The notes beneath the pieces were generated by a model. The model was not told where the DNA came from. It saw only the letters and a program-made list of their open reading frames with translations, and made no database searches. From Anaerovorax sp. IOR16 (GTDB taxonomy: Bacteria > Bacillota > Clostridia > Peptostreptococcales > Anaerovoracaceae): a stretch of 64,000 nt of DNA. Positions within the stretch are counted from its first letter, which is position 1. Every line of letters starts with the position of its first letter. Made by a program: the position numbers and the translations under genes. Location of the stretch: contig NZ_JADQTL010000012.1 of the NCBI RefSeq assembly GCF_017168145.1, positions 62,001-126,000 of the forward strand, in the 5' to 3' direction. This document shows, piece by piece, positions 28,806 through 37,293 of the stretch.

Positions 28806-29103
28806 CCTCTCGCACCCCTTCCTTATTTAATCCAATCCATTTTCGCACTAGATGTACACATATTACAGAACCAGCCATGGAAAAAATAGAAATTACAAAT
28901 GCAGAGACCCCAATTTCTTTTAAAGAAGATACCACTTTATCATCCGATCCGATTTGAATGCCTAAAGCTGTAATCAAAACAACTACAGCAATATACTGAA
29001 TTTTAGGAATCCAAGTATACTCTTTTTGATCTGACATTTTTTTTGAACCAACAAAAATACCCAGTCCCATAAGGGCTAGGTATAGTAACAATGTGTAAGG
29101 CAT
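28798..29103 (-). CDS. LysO-like N-terminal subunit (DUF340)
   Basis: 101-residue membrane protein with three hydrophobic segments: LLYLALMGLGIFVGSKKM, a segment near YIAVVVLITALGIQIGSDD, and VSAFVISIFSMAGSVICV. This corresponds to the N-terminal portion of LysO. Translation is coupled to the larger subunit through an overlap. GAAAGTGAG lies upstream of ATG 29103. Confidence 0.78.
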   Translation of the reverse strand: MPYTLLLYLALMGLGIFVGSKKMSDQKEYTWIPKIQYIAVVVLITALGIQIGSDDKVVSSLKEIGVSAFVISIFSMAGSVICVHLVRKWIGLNKEGVREDE

Positions 29104-29262
29104 ATTATTAACTCACTTTCATTTTTTATAATTTAATTAAAAAAATTTCTTCATCTGCTACAATTACCTATTACTATTTTATACGAAAGATAAAAATAAG
29201 CAAGATAATTGCAAATTTTTATCTTTTTTTATATAATAACGATATTTTTGAAATACTAAAAT

Positions 29263-29293
29263 AAATTGTTGGCTAATGAATAGCCAACAATTT
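29263..29293 (-). terminator. Terminator of the pyl-mtaD operon
   Basis: A 13-bp stem (AAATTGTTGGCTA and its complement) with a five-base loop starts ten bases after the mtaD stop. On the minus strand it runs into TTTATTTTA. It appears to close the long operon beginning at 40103. Confidence 0.85.
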
Positions 29294-29301
29294 ACTCTGT
29301 T

Positions 29302-30606
29302 TTATATTTGATTTAAAACTTTTTCTGATAACTTTTGCACTTTACAAATAACACTCTTTTCCGAAATTGTTAATAACTTTCGATTCTCCATAAGCAGTCT
29401 TCCATTACAAATAACATCTCTTACATCACTTCCTTGCATAGAATAGGCAACAGCCGCAATCAAATCAGTTTGCGGATACCAATGTGCTCCACTCATATCA
29501 ATAATAGCAAGATCTGCCTTTTTTCCTACTTCAATGGTTCCTACTTGATCATCAATGCCTAAAGCTTTCGCACCATTTATCGTAGCCATCTTTATAATCT
29601 CGTATGCAGGGAGTGCTTTTGCATCCTTTGCCACTGCTTTCGCTAAGATTCCAGCTATATGAAGCTCCTCTACCATATTAACGTTGTTATTAGAGGAAGA
29701 ACCATCTGTACCAAGTGCAACATTTACACCCTCATTCATAATTTTTGCAACCGGAGCAAATCCACTTGCAAGTTTTAAATTACTGCTTGGGTTATGTACA
29801 ATGTGCACATTATATTTCTTTAATATTGCAATATCATTTTCAGTCAGATACACTCCATGTGCAGCAACCACACGATGTTGTCCAAATAACCCTAATCGTT
29901 CCATTCGTTCAATCGGTGTCATTCCATATTGCTCAATGGAACCCTGTACCTCTGTTTGTGTTTCACAAAGATGAATGTGTATTCCCGAATCTGGTAACGC
30001 ATCCACTGCATCAATTACCTTTTTTAATATACCATCCTGACAAGTATATGGTGCATGTGGTCCGAAGTCTACACGGATACGTCCACTTCCCTTTCCATGC
30101 CATTCATGATAAAAATCTATATTTTCTTGAAGACGCCGCAAGCTGCCTTCCTCTTTTCCATCTCCCACAAGACCTCTTGCAATATTCGCTCGCATCCCAC
30201 TTTCTAACGCAGCCTTTGCAATACTATCAACAAACATGTACTGCTCTTCAAATGCAGTACAACCACTTTGAATCAATTCTATCATGCTTAAAAGTGCACC
30301 ATAATACCCGCACTCTTCATCCATACGATCCTCTGCCGGAAAAATAGCAGTATTTAACCAATCCATTAATTCCAAATCATTTGCATAATTACGAAATATA
30401 GACATTGGAGTGTGTGTATGTGCATTAATTAATCCAGGAATCACTAAGGTATTAGATCCATCGATTGTTTTATCCGCAACAAAAGAGTTCGGAACTTCCC
30501 CAATGAATGCTATATCTTCCCCATCAATGGCAAGATCACCTGTTATAACCCCTTCCTTTTCTTGTACCATTCTTAAAATATTCGCATGCTCAATTTTAAT
30601 TTTCAT
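29302..30606 (-). CDS. mtaD: MtaD/DadD-like adenosine-derivative deaminase
   Basis: Amidohydrolase of 434 residues in the family that deaminates 5-methylthioadenosine, S-adenosylhomocysteine and 5'-deoxyadenosine. Motifs: PGLINAHTHTPMS (about residue 53), DFGPHAPYTC (about 177), HIHLCETQTE (about 212) and ALGTDGSSSNNNVNM (about 297). Its ATG overlaps the rlmA-like stop by four bases, so it belongs to the pyl operon. PylB and methyl transfer both generate SAM-derived nucleosides, giving it a plausible clean-up role there (inference). Confidence 0.85.
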   Translation of the reverse strand: MKIKIEHANILRMVQEKEGVITGDLAIDGEDIAFIGEVPNSFVADKTIDGSNTLVIPGLINAHTHTPMSIFRNYANDLELMDWLNTAIFPAEDRMDEECGYYGALLSMIELIQSGCTAFEEQYMFVDSIAKAALESGMRANIARGLVGDGKEEGSLRRLQENIDFYHEWHGKGSGRIRVDFGPHAPYTCQDGILKKVIDAVDALPDSGIHIHLCETQTEVQGSIEQYGMTPIERMERLGLFGQHRVVAAHGVYLTENDIAILKKYNVHIVHNPSSNLKLASGFAPVAKIMNEGVNVALGTDGSSSNNNVNMVEELHIAGILAKAVAKDAKALPAYEIIKMATINGAKALGIDDQVGTIEVGKKADLAIIDMSGAHWYPQTDLIAAVAYSMQGSDVRDVICNGRLLMENRKLLTISEKSVICKVQKLSEKVLNQI

Positions 30607-31532
30607 CTTTTTCTTCCTTTCAATCGGCCTACTACCAAATTCAAATCAATGGTAATCTCTTTCTCAGGAAAATCAATTTGACGGATACGTTCCTCTTGTT
30701 TATGTGCAGTCAACGGTGTCATATATAAGAAGTCTTTCCAATCTTCTTTTGTCAAAGGTTTCTTATAATAAACTCTGCGCTCTTCCAAAATTTCCATATT
30801 CCCTTTTGAGTATTCCACTACTCGTTCCTCGTTATAATCTTTATAACAAAAACGTTCTCGGATTTCTTTCAAATACTGCTTCCCAGGTGATACTTTAATA
30901 AAAATTCCTTGCTTTTTCTGAATTCTGCTAAACTCTTCGTAATTTGCCGGTGTAAGTATGTTAAGTAAAATATGAAAAGTCCTGTTGCGAAACGGTAATT
31001 TTGTTAAATCTGCTATCGCTAAAATTTTTTCTTTTTCATGCAAAGTTGCAGCCTTAATTGCTTCCTTTGATAAATCAATTCCAAAACAACGTGCGGATGA
31101 AAAATCCTTTCCTATCCAATCAAGGTAATATCCTTCTCCGCACCCAATATCCAAAATATTAAAGGATTCTTTATTCCATAATTCCTCATAAGATTTAATG
31201 GTTTTCACGAGTTCTTCTGCTACTGGTTGATAAAATCCATTTTTAAAGACTCGTCCACGAGAAGCAAAAAGCTCCTTATCATAAAAACTTTCATGAGTTG
31301 CATTCATAAAATTAATATAGCCTTTTCGTGCTATGTTAAAACAATGGTTATTTTCACAAAGCAAATCCCCTTGTTGTGTGATTTGAATGCTTCCCCTGCA
31401 AATTGGGCAGGAAAAAATGGATGCATTATCACTGCACAATTTTCTCATTCGTTCCATCTTAGTCAACTTTAATGGCTGATACTGTATTTTTTTTGTTATT
31501 CTCTTTTTTTCCATTTTTAACTCATTCATCAT
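30603..31532 (-). CDS. RlmA-like rRNA guanine-N1 methyltransferase
   Basis: SAM-dependent methyltransferase of 309 residues. An N-terminal zinc site (FSCPICRGSIQ, then LLCENNHCF; about residues 41-66) precedes ARKGYINFM and a Rossmann motif ILDIGCGEGYYLDWIG (about 121). This architecture matches RlmA(I/II), which methylates G745 or G748 of 23S rRNA. It overlaps both neighbours (11 and 4 bases), so it is embedded in the pyl operon. Whether its target is rRNA or another RNA is not visible. Confidence 0.8.
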   Translation of the reverse strand: MMNELKMEKKRITKKIQYQPLKLTKMERMRKLCSDNASIFSCPICRGSIQITQQGDLLCENNHCFNIARKGYINFMNATHESFYDKELFASRGRVFKNGFYQPVAEELVKTIKSYEELWNKESFNILDIGCGEGYYLDWIGKDFSSARCFGIDLSKEAIKAATLHEKEKILAIADLTKLPFRNRTFHILLNILTPANYEEFSRIQKKQGIFIKVSPGKQYLKEIRERFCYKDYNEERVVEYSKGNMEILEERRVYYKKPLTKEDWKDFLYMTPLTAHKQEERIRQIDFPEKEITIDLNLVVGRLKGRKR

Positions 31533-32223
31533 CAGCCTGATAAGCAGATGGGCAAGATTCTCTTAAATCGCAATAATCACAAGGAATAATTTTTCGTTCA
31601 TCTTTTTCTCTGCCAATTCCAAAAACACCGGAAACTGATTTGTGTGGATGCATCATTAACGTGTCACTCAATGTTAATCCAATTTCTTCCGGTTTTAATA
31701 CTTGAAATAGAGATTTCTGATTTTCTAAAGAAAAACCATGCTGCCCAGGACTCCAAGCGGAAGTGGAATACCAACCATCTTCGGCAACCATATCGGAAAT
31801 ATGTTTCCTTAACCAAGAAGATGCCGTTTCTGCAAAGGATGTTGCCCATGCATCCAAGAAAAATTGCTCCATAAAGTTTTTTTCTTTTTTCTCTTCTTCT
31901 AAATATCCTAAAACAGTAATTGCATAAAATACTACTTCTGTTGATTTTTCAAACAAAATAGGCATCATCTTGCTATAAATTTTAATCTCATTCTCCAGCA
32001 AAACTTCATTTTCATTTTGCCTGCATTCCACTAACATGTTCGATGCAAAAACTCCTTTAATTCTAAAATTAGAAAAAGCAATTTCACGTGTTTTCTGAAC
32101 TAAGCTAGCATATTTCTTCGGCATATTCTCTAAATCAACTTCTGCCTGCCTCTCAAACATACGATCAATCCCTTTAATCTCGTTAATAGGAATTTCAATC
32201 ATTTTCCGTGTTAGTGTACTCAT
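31522..32223 (-). CDS. Methionine-synthase activation-domain-like protein (copy A)
   Basis: Stand-alone protein of 233 residues resembling the SAM-binding B12-dependent methionine synthase activation domain: WYSTSAWSPGQHGFS (about 148), MMHPHKSVSGVFGI (about 190) and a C-terminal Cys cluster CDYCDLRESC (about 216). Such proteins are thought to help re-methylate or reactivate corrinoid enzymes. It overlaps or abuts pylC and the rlmA-like gene. The Cys cluster, absent from MetH itself, may bind an iron-sulfur cluster or zinc. No full MetH is present in the window. Confidence 0.75.
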   Translation of the reverse strand: MSTLTRKMIEIPINEIKGIDRMFERQAEVDLENMPKKYASLVQKTREIAFSNFRIKGVFASNMLVECRQNENEVLLENEIKIYSKMMPILFEKSTEVVFYAITVLGYLEEEKKEKNFMEQFFLDAWATSFAETASSWLRKHISDMVAEDGWYSTSAWSPGQHGFSLENQKSLFQVLKPEEIGLTLSDTLMMHPHKSVSGVFGIGREKDERKIIPCDYCDLRESCPSAYQADDE

Positions 32224-32225
32224 AG

Positions 32226-33362
32226 CTATTTACCTTCCTTTAAGAATTTATCCAAAATCTTTTTCATGCAATTTCGTTTTTCATCTAGTTCTTGCTGTGT
32301 TTTAGCAGAGTTAATAAAAGTTCCGACCAATAAATTATCACCTTTTCTGTAATCAGTGATCACCTCATCGGCACCCATATGATTTTTATAACAATGCAAT
32401 GGTCCACGATTGCTCATTACGTGTTCACCAAGACCTTCTATTTTATCCTTCTTTACTACATAATGTTCAAAAGAAGTATAATACTCTTCCTTCCAATTTC
32501 TAGGAGATATCTCTTCATTGCAAAACAGCTGAGCAATTTCTTCCATAAAATTAACACCAGTGGAATGATAGACAACTGTAGGTGTCTGACTTGGAATACG
32601 GGCGTCTATTTCAAGTACTTTAAGCTGCCCCTTATCCAAAATGACCTCAACATCCATAATTCCATTTAACTGTACTAATTCTGCAAGTTTAATCCCAATA
32701 TTAGAAAATTCATCTTTTAAAGCATTTGAAATCGGACATGGTGCCGTTACCATTTTGCAATCATATGCATCATCCATATGAATCTCTGTCACTTCAAAAG
32801 TACGATAATTACCAGGTTTTCCAATCACCTCAATGGAATAGGATTTGCCATTCAAATATTCCTGTGCAACCCAAGACTCTCCCTTTGGAACACTTGCTAA
32901 AAATGACTCTACTTCCTCTGCCGTCTCTATGTATCGAACCCCATCGCTACCGCTCATCGAGTTTGGTTTTACAATATAAGGTGGTAAACAATCCGGATAA
33001 TAGATAGGTGCCGGTATCTGATTCTCTCGTATGAGTTGATCGGAACGCACTTTTGAGGAAGAAATCTCATAAGCATGAAAATCAAAAGCAATATTCAAAG
33101 ATTCTACTTCTTTCAATTCACGCAGTGCATGAAGTACCTCATCGTTTTCCATTGCAGGCAAAATAAAATCAGCCTTTTTAAATAGTGCTATGAGTTCCTT
33201 GGACTTCTCACACACATTCAAGCAATAAAATTCATCTGCAATTCCACTTGCTGGCACACTCGGATTTAAATCAATTAAAATAGTCTTAATGTTTGCCTTT
33301 TTTGCTAGATAGCAAGCCTCAACTCCTTGCAGCTTGCCTCCAATAATTACTGCTGTTTTCAT
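32226..33362 (-). CDS. pylC: 3-methylornithine-L-lysine ligase PylC
   Basis: ATP-grasp ligase that joins 3-methyl-D-ornithine to the epsilon-amino group of L-lysine, the second step of pyrrolysine synthesis. The 378-residue protein has an N-terminal Rossmann-like VIIGGKLQGVEACYLAKKA, then the ATP-grasp regions YIVKPNSMSGSDGVRYIE (about 147), MDVEVILDKGQLKVLEID (about 245) and ARIPSQTPTVVYHSTG, all PylC-like. CGGAGG precedes ATG 33362. The stop is TAG, followed after one codon by TGA. Confidence 0.94.
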   Translation of the reverse strand: MKTAVIIGGKLQGVEACYLAKKANIKTILIDLNPSVPASGIADEFYCLNVCEKSKELIALFKKADFILPAMENDEVLHALRELKEVESLNIAFDFHAYEISSSKVRSDQLIRENQIPAPIYYPDCLPPYIVKPNSMSGSDGVRYIETAEEVESFLASVPKGESWVAQEYLNGKSYSIEVIGKPGNYRTFEVTEIHMDDAYDCKMVTAPCPISNALKDEFSNIGIKLAELVQLNGIMDVEVILDKGQLKVLEIDARIPSQTPTVVYHSTGVNFMEEIAQLFCNEEISPRNWKEEYYTSFEHYVVKKDKIEGLGEHVMSNRGPLHCYKNHMGADEVITDYRKGDNLLVGTFINSAKTQQELDEKRNCMKKILDKFLKEGK

Positions 33363-33379
33363 ATTGGAATCCTCCGACG

Positions 33380-34426
33380 CTATTTTCCGTTCTCTGCAAA
33401 TAATTGATCTATATAAGTACGGTAATCCAACGCAGTAGCCGGTTCCATACCCATTTCTCTTAAGATAGCACTTACTTCCTGTACGGTTCTGCCACCTTCA
33501 TCAACATCCATGCTGTTTTGTGCAACACCTGCCAATCCGGTGAGAGGCGGAATTATGGAAGTTACAACATTCGATCCGGAATCAATTCTACATTGCAATC
33601 CTTCAATTCCATCCACATCAAGAGAAGCTGGTATCAGCGCCTTTGGATGAACAAGACGAAGTAAAGCAATGATTTTCAATTCTAATTCTCTTCCCGGTGT
33701 ATGAACTGACTCCATAGGACTTCCTTTTTGCGGAATAAAGCTCATCACACGAACCTGACTAGCTCCAATTTTTTTCATTTCTAAAATGGATTCTGCAATA
33801 TCCTCATAATTTTCACCAATACCTGCCAATAAGCCTTCCTCTATTAATATTCCTTTTTCTTTCGCATAAAGCTTAGCATGCATTCTCTCATCATAATCCT
33901 GATTAATACGTAAATTTTTAAAGATCTCACGGTTGTGAGTTTCCTGATACAATGCAAACCATTCTACACCTAATTCTGCGAAGGAATCAATCAACTCATC
34001 GCTAATCACACCGGGTGAAAGCATAACTGGAAGCCCGGTTTCTTTTTTAATGTCTTCCGCTATCTTAAGCACTGATGCAAAATTCTCTTTATGATAAGTT
34101 GGATCTTCTCCCATCGTTAAATCCAAAAGATGCACACCGGATTCTGCCAAACGAACTGCTAATTCAACCACTTCTTTCGGATCCTTACGATACCGTTCAA
34201 TGTTATTCGATTTTCTGTAATAACAGAAATTACAATTATTTCTACACCAAGTTGAGAAATAGACAAAGCCATACATAAAAATTTTCTTTCCAAAGGTTTT
34301 TTCCCTGACCTGTCTTGCAGCCGCGAAAAGCTCTTCCATCTCATTTTTATCAGTAATGGATAATAGTGTTACAATCTCCTCTTTGGTCAATACCTCTCCC
34401 CTAATTGCTTTCTCAATTTCTTTCAT
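33380..34426 (-). CDS. pylB: Lysine 2,3-shifting mutase PylB (methylornithine synthase)
   Basis: Radical SAM enzyme that converts L-lysine to (3R)-3-methyl-D-ornithine. The 348-residue protein carries the cluster motif CRNNCNFCYYRKSN (CxxxCxxC, about residues 60-73) and the BioB-like barrel, with LLDLTMGEDPTYH (about 110) and ASLDVDGIEGLQCRIDSGSN (about 275). I choose ATG 34426 because GAGGG lies six bases upstream. It ends with TAG (33380-33382), after which the frame runs seven codons to TGA. It lies between pylT and pylC. Confidence 0.95.
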   Translation of the reverse strand: MKEIEKAIRGEVLTKEEIVTLLSITDKNEMEELFAAARQVREKTFGKKIFMYGFVYFSTWCRNNCNFCYYRKSNNIERYRKDPKEVVELAVRLAESGVHLLDLTMGEDPTYHKENFASVLKIAEDIKKETGLPVMLSPGVISDELIDSFAELGVEWFALYQETHNREIFKNLRINQDYDERMHAKLYAKEKGILIEEGLLAGIGENYEDIAESILEMKKIGASQVRVMSFIPQKGSPMESVHTPGRELELKIIALLRLVHPKALIPASLDVDGIEGLQCRIDSGSNVVTSIIPPLTGLAGVAQNSMDVDEGGRTVQEVSAILREMGMEPATALDYRTYIDQLFAENGK

Positions 34427-34470
34427 GGTAACCCTCATTTCTTTTTCTTATGCTTCTTGGATATAATTTA

Positions 34471-34494
34471 TAAGCCCCTAAAATTAGGGGCTTA
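34471..34494 (-). other. Hairpin between pylT and pylB
   Basis: An 11-bp inverted repeat (TAAGCCCCTAA and its complement) with a two-base centre lies seven bases after the tRNA CCA. On the minus strand no clean T run follows, so it may be a weak terminator or an RNase processing signal that frees the tRNA. Confidence 0.6.
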
Positions 34495-34500
34495 CATTCT

Positions 34501-34572
34501 TGGCGAGGAGCCCGAGAGTCTCACTCGGCTACATAGATTTAGAGTCTATGTGATCCATACGATCCGCCCCCC
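34501..34572 (-). tRNA. pylT: tRNA-Pyl (anticodon CUA), amber suppressor
   Basis: 72 nt with encoded CCA. On the minus strand: acceptor GGGGGGC pairing with GCTCCTC (two G-U pairs), one linker base, D stem GATC/GATC with a five-base loop, a six-base-pair anticodon stem CATAGA/TCTATG with loop CTCTAAA (anticodon CTA), a three-base variable loop TAG, T arm CCGAG/CTCGG, discriminator G. These oddities (single base before the D stem, short D loop, long anticodon stem, three-base variable loop) match archaeal and bacterial tRNA-Pyl. It lies between pylD and pylB, so it is presumably cut from the operon transcript. It decodes the TAG codons in mttB and mtbB. Confidence 0.96.
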
Positions 34573-34582
34573 ATGTCCATAT

Positions 34583-35392
34583 TTATTTACAAAGCTCACC
34601 CAACATTGCTAAAGTACCAATTTGCAGCCAATCATGTATGGTATGTGCCTTATATTTTAATTTCATCGTTTCATCCAAAGAAAGAGGAACTCCCGGTGTG
34701 GAAATCCATGCTTCTTCATGCAGCATTCCTTCATGAATCCACTCTCCTTCACAGGTAGCATCCAACACCAAAGGAAACTCCTTAATCTTACTGTAATCCG
34801 AGAGAAAATCGGCTCCCAGCTCAAACGAAACCTTTTGAAGCAATGATTCATTATAATCATAAAAAACAGGTCTTGCATCTTTTTGTTGTAAACATTTCCC
34901 GATTTCTGTGCCAACAACACCACAACCGAGAACTAAAACTTCTTTTCCGCTTAATGAGCCACAAGCTTGCTCTAAAGCCTTAACATAACCTCTCGCAGTA
35001 CCAATATTATTATCACTCATTCGATTCTTATGTAAATGCATTCCAATATAACGTGTATCGTCTGCCATAAAAAGTATGCTGGCATTACGTAGATGCGCTT
35101 CATACATTCCATCTACATCACAAGCATTCGTAACGAACACAGTAAATCCTGCCTGACGAATGATTGCCGCCACAGACTCCGCAAAAGTACCAATGATACC
35201 CATCCCAGTAGTAATGGGAACCACTGCAACGGTTTCTTCCTTGGCAGTTTCTAAAACAACATCTTTTGAGATATCGTTAGCAGCAGCAGCCAAACCCGCA
35301 AAATCTAAGGCAATCTTTGCTTTCAATTCTTTTTCATAGGAAGCCATTGTCGCTTCCATGTCGCAAATCCATTCTTCTCTTAAACGCGTCAT
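34583..35392 (-). CDS. pylD: Pyrrolysine synthase PylD
   Basis: NAD-dependent dehydrogenase that oxidises the lysine-methylornithine dipeptide and closes the pyrroline ring. The start at ATG 35392 (MTRLREEWICDME), with GGTGGGA upstream, gives 269 residues, close to known PylD. Visible: TTGMGIIGTFAESVAAI (about 68), DDTRYIGMHLHKNRMSDNN (about 121) and the nucleotide-binding LVLGCGVVGTEIG (about 159). It follows pylSn and is followed 10 bases later by pylT. Confidence 0.94.
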   Translation of the reverse strand: MTRLREEWICDMEATMASYEKELKAKIALDFAGLAAAANDISKDVVLETAKEETVAVVPITTGMGIIGTFAESVAAIIRQAGFTVFVTNACDVDGMYEAHLRNASILFMADDTRYIGMHLHKNRMSDNNIGTARGYVKALEQACGSLSGKEVLVLGCGVVGTEIGKCLQQKDARPVFYDYNESLLQKVSFELGADFLSDYSKIKEFPLVLDATCEGEWIHEGMLHEEAWISTPGVPLSLDETMKLKYKAHTIHDWLQIGTLAMLGELCK

Positions 35393-35419
35393 ATTGCATC
35401 CCACCTTATTAATCATGTG

Positions 35420-35755
35420 TTACTCTATTATATCATCTTTCTTAAGCTCTTTTCCATAGTGTTGTGAAAAAAATGTTTTCGAATATTTATCTAATTTCCA
35501 TTGTGGAACCTTACAATCTTTGCATGGTTCCACAGCCCACTTATTTCGAATCCAGCGCGCTGCTCTCGAAGTTTTTGAATTATATACTCGAAAGAATTTG
35601 CCGCAATGAGTTGTAATCTCAATGAAATCTCCTTTAAGCTCCACTTGTCTTACACCGTGCAATCTGCCGCTTCTGGAAGGCCAAAGCTTCATTTTATTGA
35701 TTAGAGGATATAACTCTACATACTTCCGATAGTATCGTTTCTTTTCATTACTCAT
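35420..35755 (-). CDS. pylSn: Pyrrolysyl-tRNA synthetase N-terminal protein PylSn
   Basis: tRNA-Pyl-binding half of the split bacterial PylRS, 111 residues. Diagnostic sequence: WPSRSGRLHGVRQVEL (about 25), ITTHCGKFFRVYNSKTSRAA (about 47) and the zinc-ligand region CKDCKVPQWKLDKYSKTFF (about 78). ATG 35755 overlaps the stop of the corrinoid gene. It is far from pylSc only by that one inserted gene. In Methanosarcina the two halves are fused; here they are separate, the bacterial state. Confidence 0.95.
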   Translation of the reverse strand: MSNEKKRYYRKYVELYPLINKMKLWPSRSGRLHGVRQVELKGDFIEITTHCGKFFRVYNSKTSRAARWIRNKWAVEPCKDCKVPQWKLDKYSKTFFSQHYGKELKKDDIIE

Positions 35756-36402
35756 TTCTTTTTCAGCAGCTCCTTTGCTATTCTTACTGCTTCAATTGCA
35801 TCTTCACTGTAAGCATCTGCACCGATTTTTTTTGCCCATCTTGCAGTACAAGGTGCTCCGCCAACCATTGTTTTATATTTTTGGCGAATCCCTAGATCCC
35901 GCAAAAGCATCTCCAACTTTTTCTGCTCCGAAAGTGTTGATGTAAGTAAGGCACTTGATCCAATAATATCTGCCCCGCAACGCTCCGCTGCCTCAACAAT
36001 TGTTTGAACCGGTACTTCACGGCCAAGATCAATTACCTCAAAACCAGCTAATTTCAATGCCGATGCAACAATACCTTTTCCAATATCATGAACATCTCCC
36101 TCAACAGTTGCTATTAATATTTTACCGGTGGTCTCTACGGGAATTGAATCGACTCTTTTTATAATACGATCCATAACGTTTTTCATTACTTCACTACAAT
36201 AAATCAATTCTGGAAGTGAAATGTTCCCTTTTTCAAAGGTCTCTCCTACCAGTCGATTACCGTCACTGAATCCCTCGCATAAAATCGTAATCCATTCTTT
36301 ATCTTCTAATTTTAGGATTTGATCAATCAAGCCAAAAGCCTTTGCTTCATCTGCATCAATAATAGACTCAGCTGCGGTCTTCTTTACTTCTTCATGATTC
36401 AA
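35752..36402 (-). CDS. Methylamine corrinoid protein (MtbC/MttC type), copy B
   Basis: Corrinoid carrier of a methylamine methyltransferase system, 216 residues from the probable TTG at 36402 (AAGGTGG five bases upstream); GTG 36411 is an alternative. It has the N-terminal helical cap and the B12-binding domain with the cobalt-ligand motif GDVHDIGKGIVA (about residue 99), SSALLTSTL (about 148) and VGGAPCTARWAKKIGADAY (about 183). It is related to the protein at 46223-46870 but lies between pylSc and pylSn, an unusual position. Confidence 0.9.
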   Translation of the reverse strand: MNHEEVKKTAAESIIDADEAKAFGLIDQILKLEDKEWITILCEGFSDGNRLVGETFEKGNISLPELIYCSEVMKNVMDRIIKRVDSIPVETTGKILIATVEGDVHDIGKGIVASALKLAGFEVIDLGREVPVQTIVEAAERCGADIIGSSALLTSTLSEQKKLEMLLRDLGIRQKYKTMVGGAPCTARWAKKIGADAYSEDAIEAVRIAKELLKKK

Positions 36403-36422
36403 CAAAACCACCTTCCTCTATA

Positions 36423-37265
36423 CTACACGTTCAATCTAGCTCCATCCAAGTATGCCAAGCCTCTTCCGACTCGCTTGATATTTTGATAATTCCCCATGAG
36501 CATGGCGATTCGTTCGATTCCAAATCCAATGCCAACCCAAGTATCAAAAATACCCCATTTGCTGTCTAAAAAGTGTGGTCCATATGCCCCAGAAGCGAGT
36601 TCAACATCTCCAACCATAATGTCTAATGTTTCGCCGTATACTTCCGATTTCTCGATTACTAACTCGTAATCCTCAATTCCCAATGTTTTCATTGCTCTAA
36701 TTGCCAAATCTTTGAGACGATCCATTTGTTCGCCTTCTTTAACACCTGCAAGTTCTACAAAGTTCAACATAGTAAACTCATTTAAATGTTGTGCCCCTTG
36801 ACTTTCTTTACGGAAGCAAGAGCCTACTTCAAAAATACGAACAGGCTCTTTTGCAACTTTTTGAATGTCACGCATCATCTCATAAAGATTTGGTGCCAAC
36901 ATAGGACGCAAACATCGTTTTTGATCCAACCAAAATACCTGATTTGTCAATGGATGCTCTTTCGTAATTGTCATCTTCGACAACATAGACTCTGTAATCA
37001 TCAAAGGCGTTGCTACCTGAGTAAAGCCTTCCTCTTCACAAAGCCATTGTGCTAGTTTATTTTGTACTTCGATCAATAGTGGTTTGTGTTTCCTATGGAT
37101 ACAATCCAAGATTTTATCACGATTTATTTTTACGTAGAATTTTTCTTTTTCCTTATAAAATGCATCCCTTTGACCTGTATTTTCAAAAGTCATATCTAAA
37201 TCTTCTTGGCTTGCATTTAACTCTGTCAAACGATGCTTTTGAGTTACGGTCAATGTTTCTGTCAT
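36423..37265 (-). CDS. pylSc: Pyrrolysyl-tRNA synthetase catalytic protein PylSc
   Basis: Class II synthetase that charges tRNA-Pyl, 280 residues, the C-terminal half of PylRS. Motif 2 is FRKESQGAQHLNEFTMLNF (about residues 150-168), motif 3 is GFGIERIAMLMG (about 256), and the pyrrolysine-pocket region NLYEMMRDI is recognisable. The first 60 residues are a variable Lys/Glu-rich arm. It ends in TAG (36423-36425); the frame runs eight codons further to TGA, ending inside the next gene's start. Confidence 0.96.
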   Translation of the reverse strand: MTETLTVTQKHRLTELNASQEDLDMTFENTGQRDAFYKEKEKFYVKINRDKILDCIHRKHKPLLIEVQNKLAQWLCEEEGFTQVATPLMITESMLSKMTITKEHPLTNQVFWLDQKRCLRPMLAPNLYEMMRDIQKVAKEPVRIFEVGSCFRKESQGAQHLNEFTMLNFVELAGVKEGEQMDRLKDLAIRAMKTLGIEDYELVIEKSEVYGETLDIMVGDVELASGAYGPHFLDSKWGIFDTWVGIGFGIERIAMLMGNYQNIKRVGRGLAYLDGARLNV

Positions 37266-37293
37266 TTTATTATACCTTTATACCTTTCATAAT

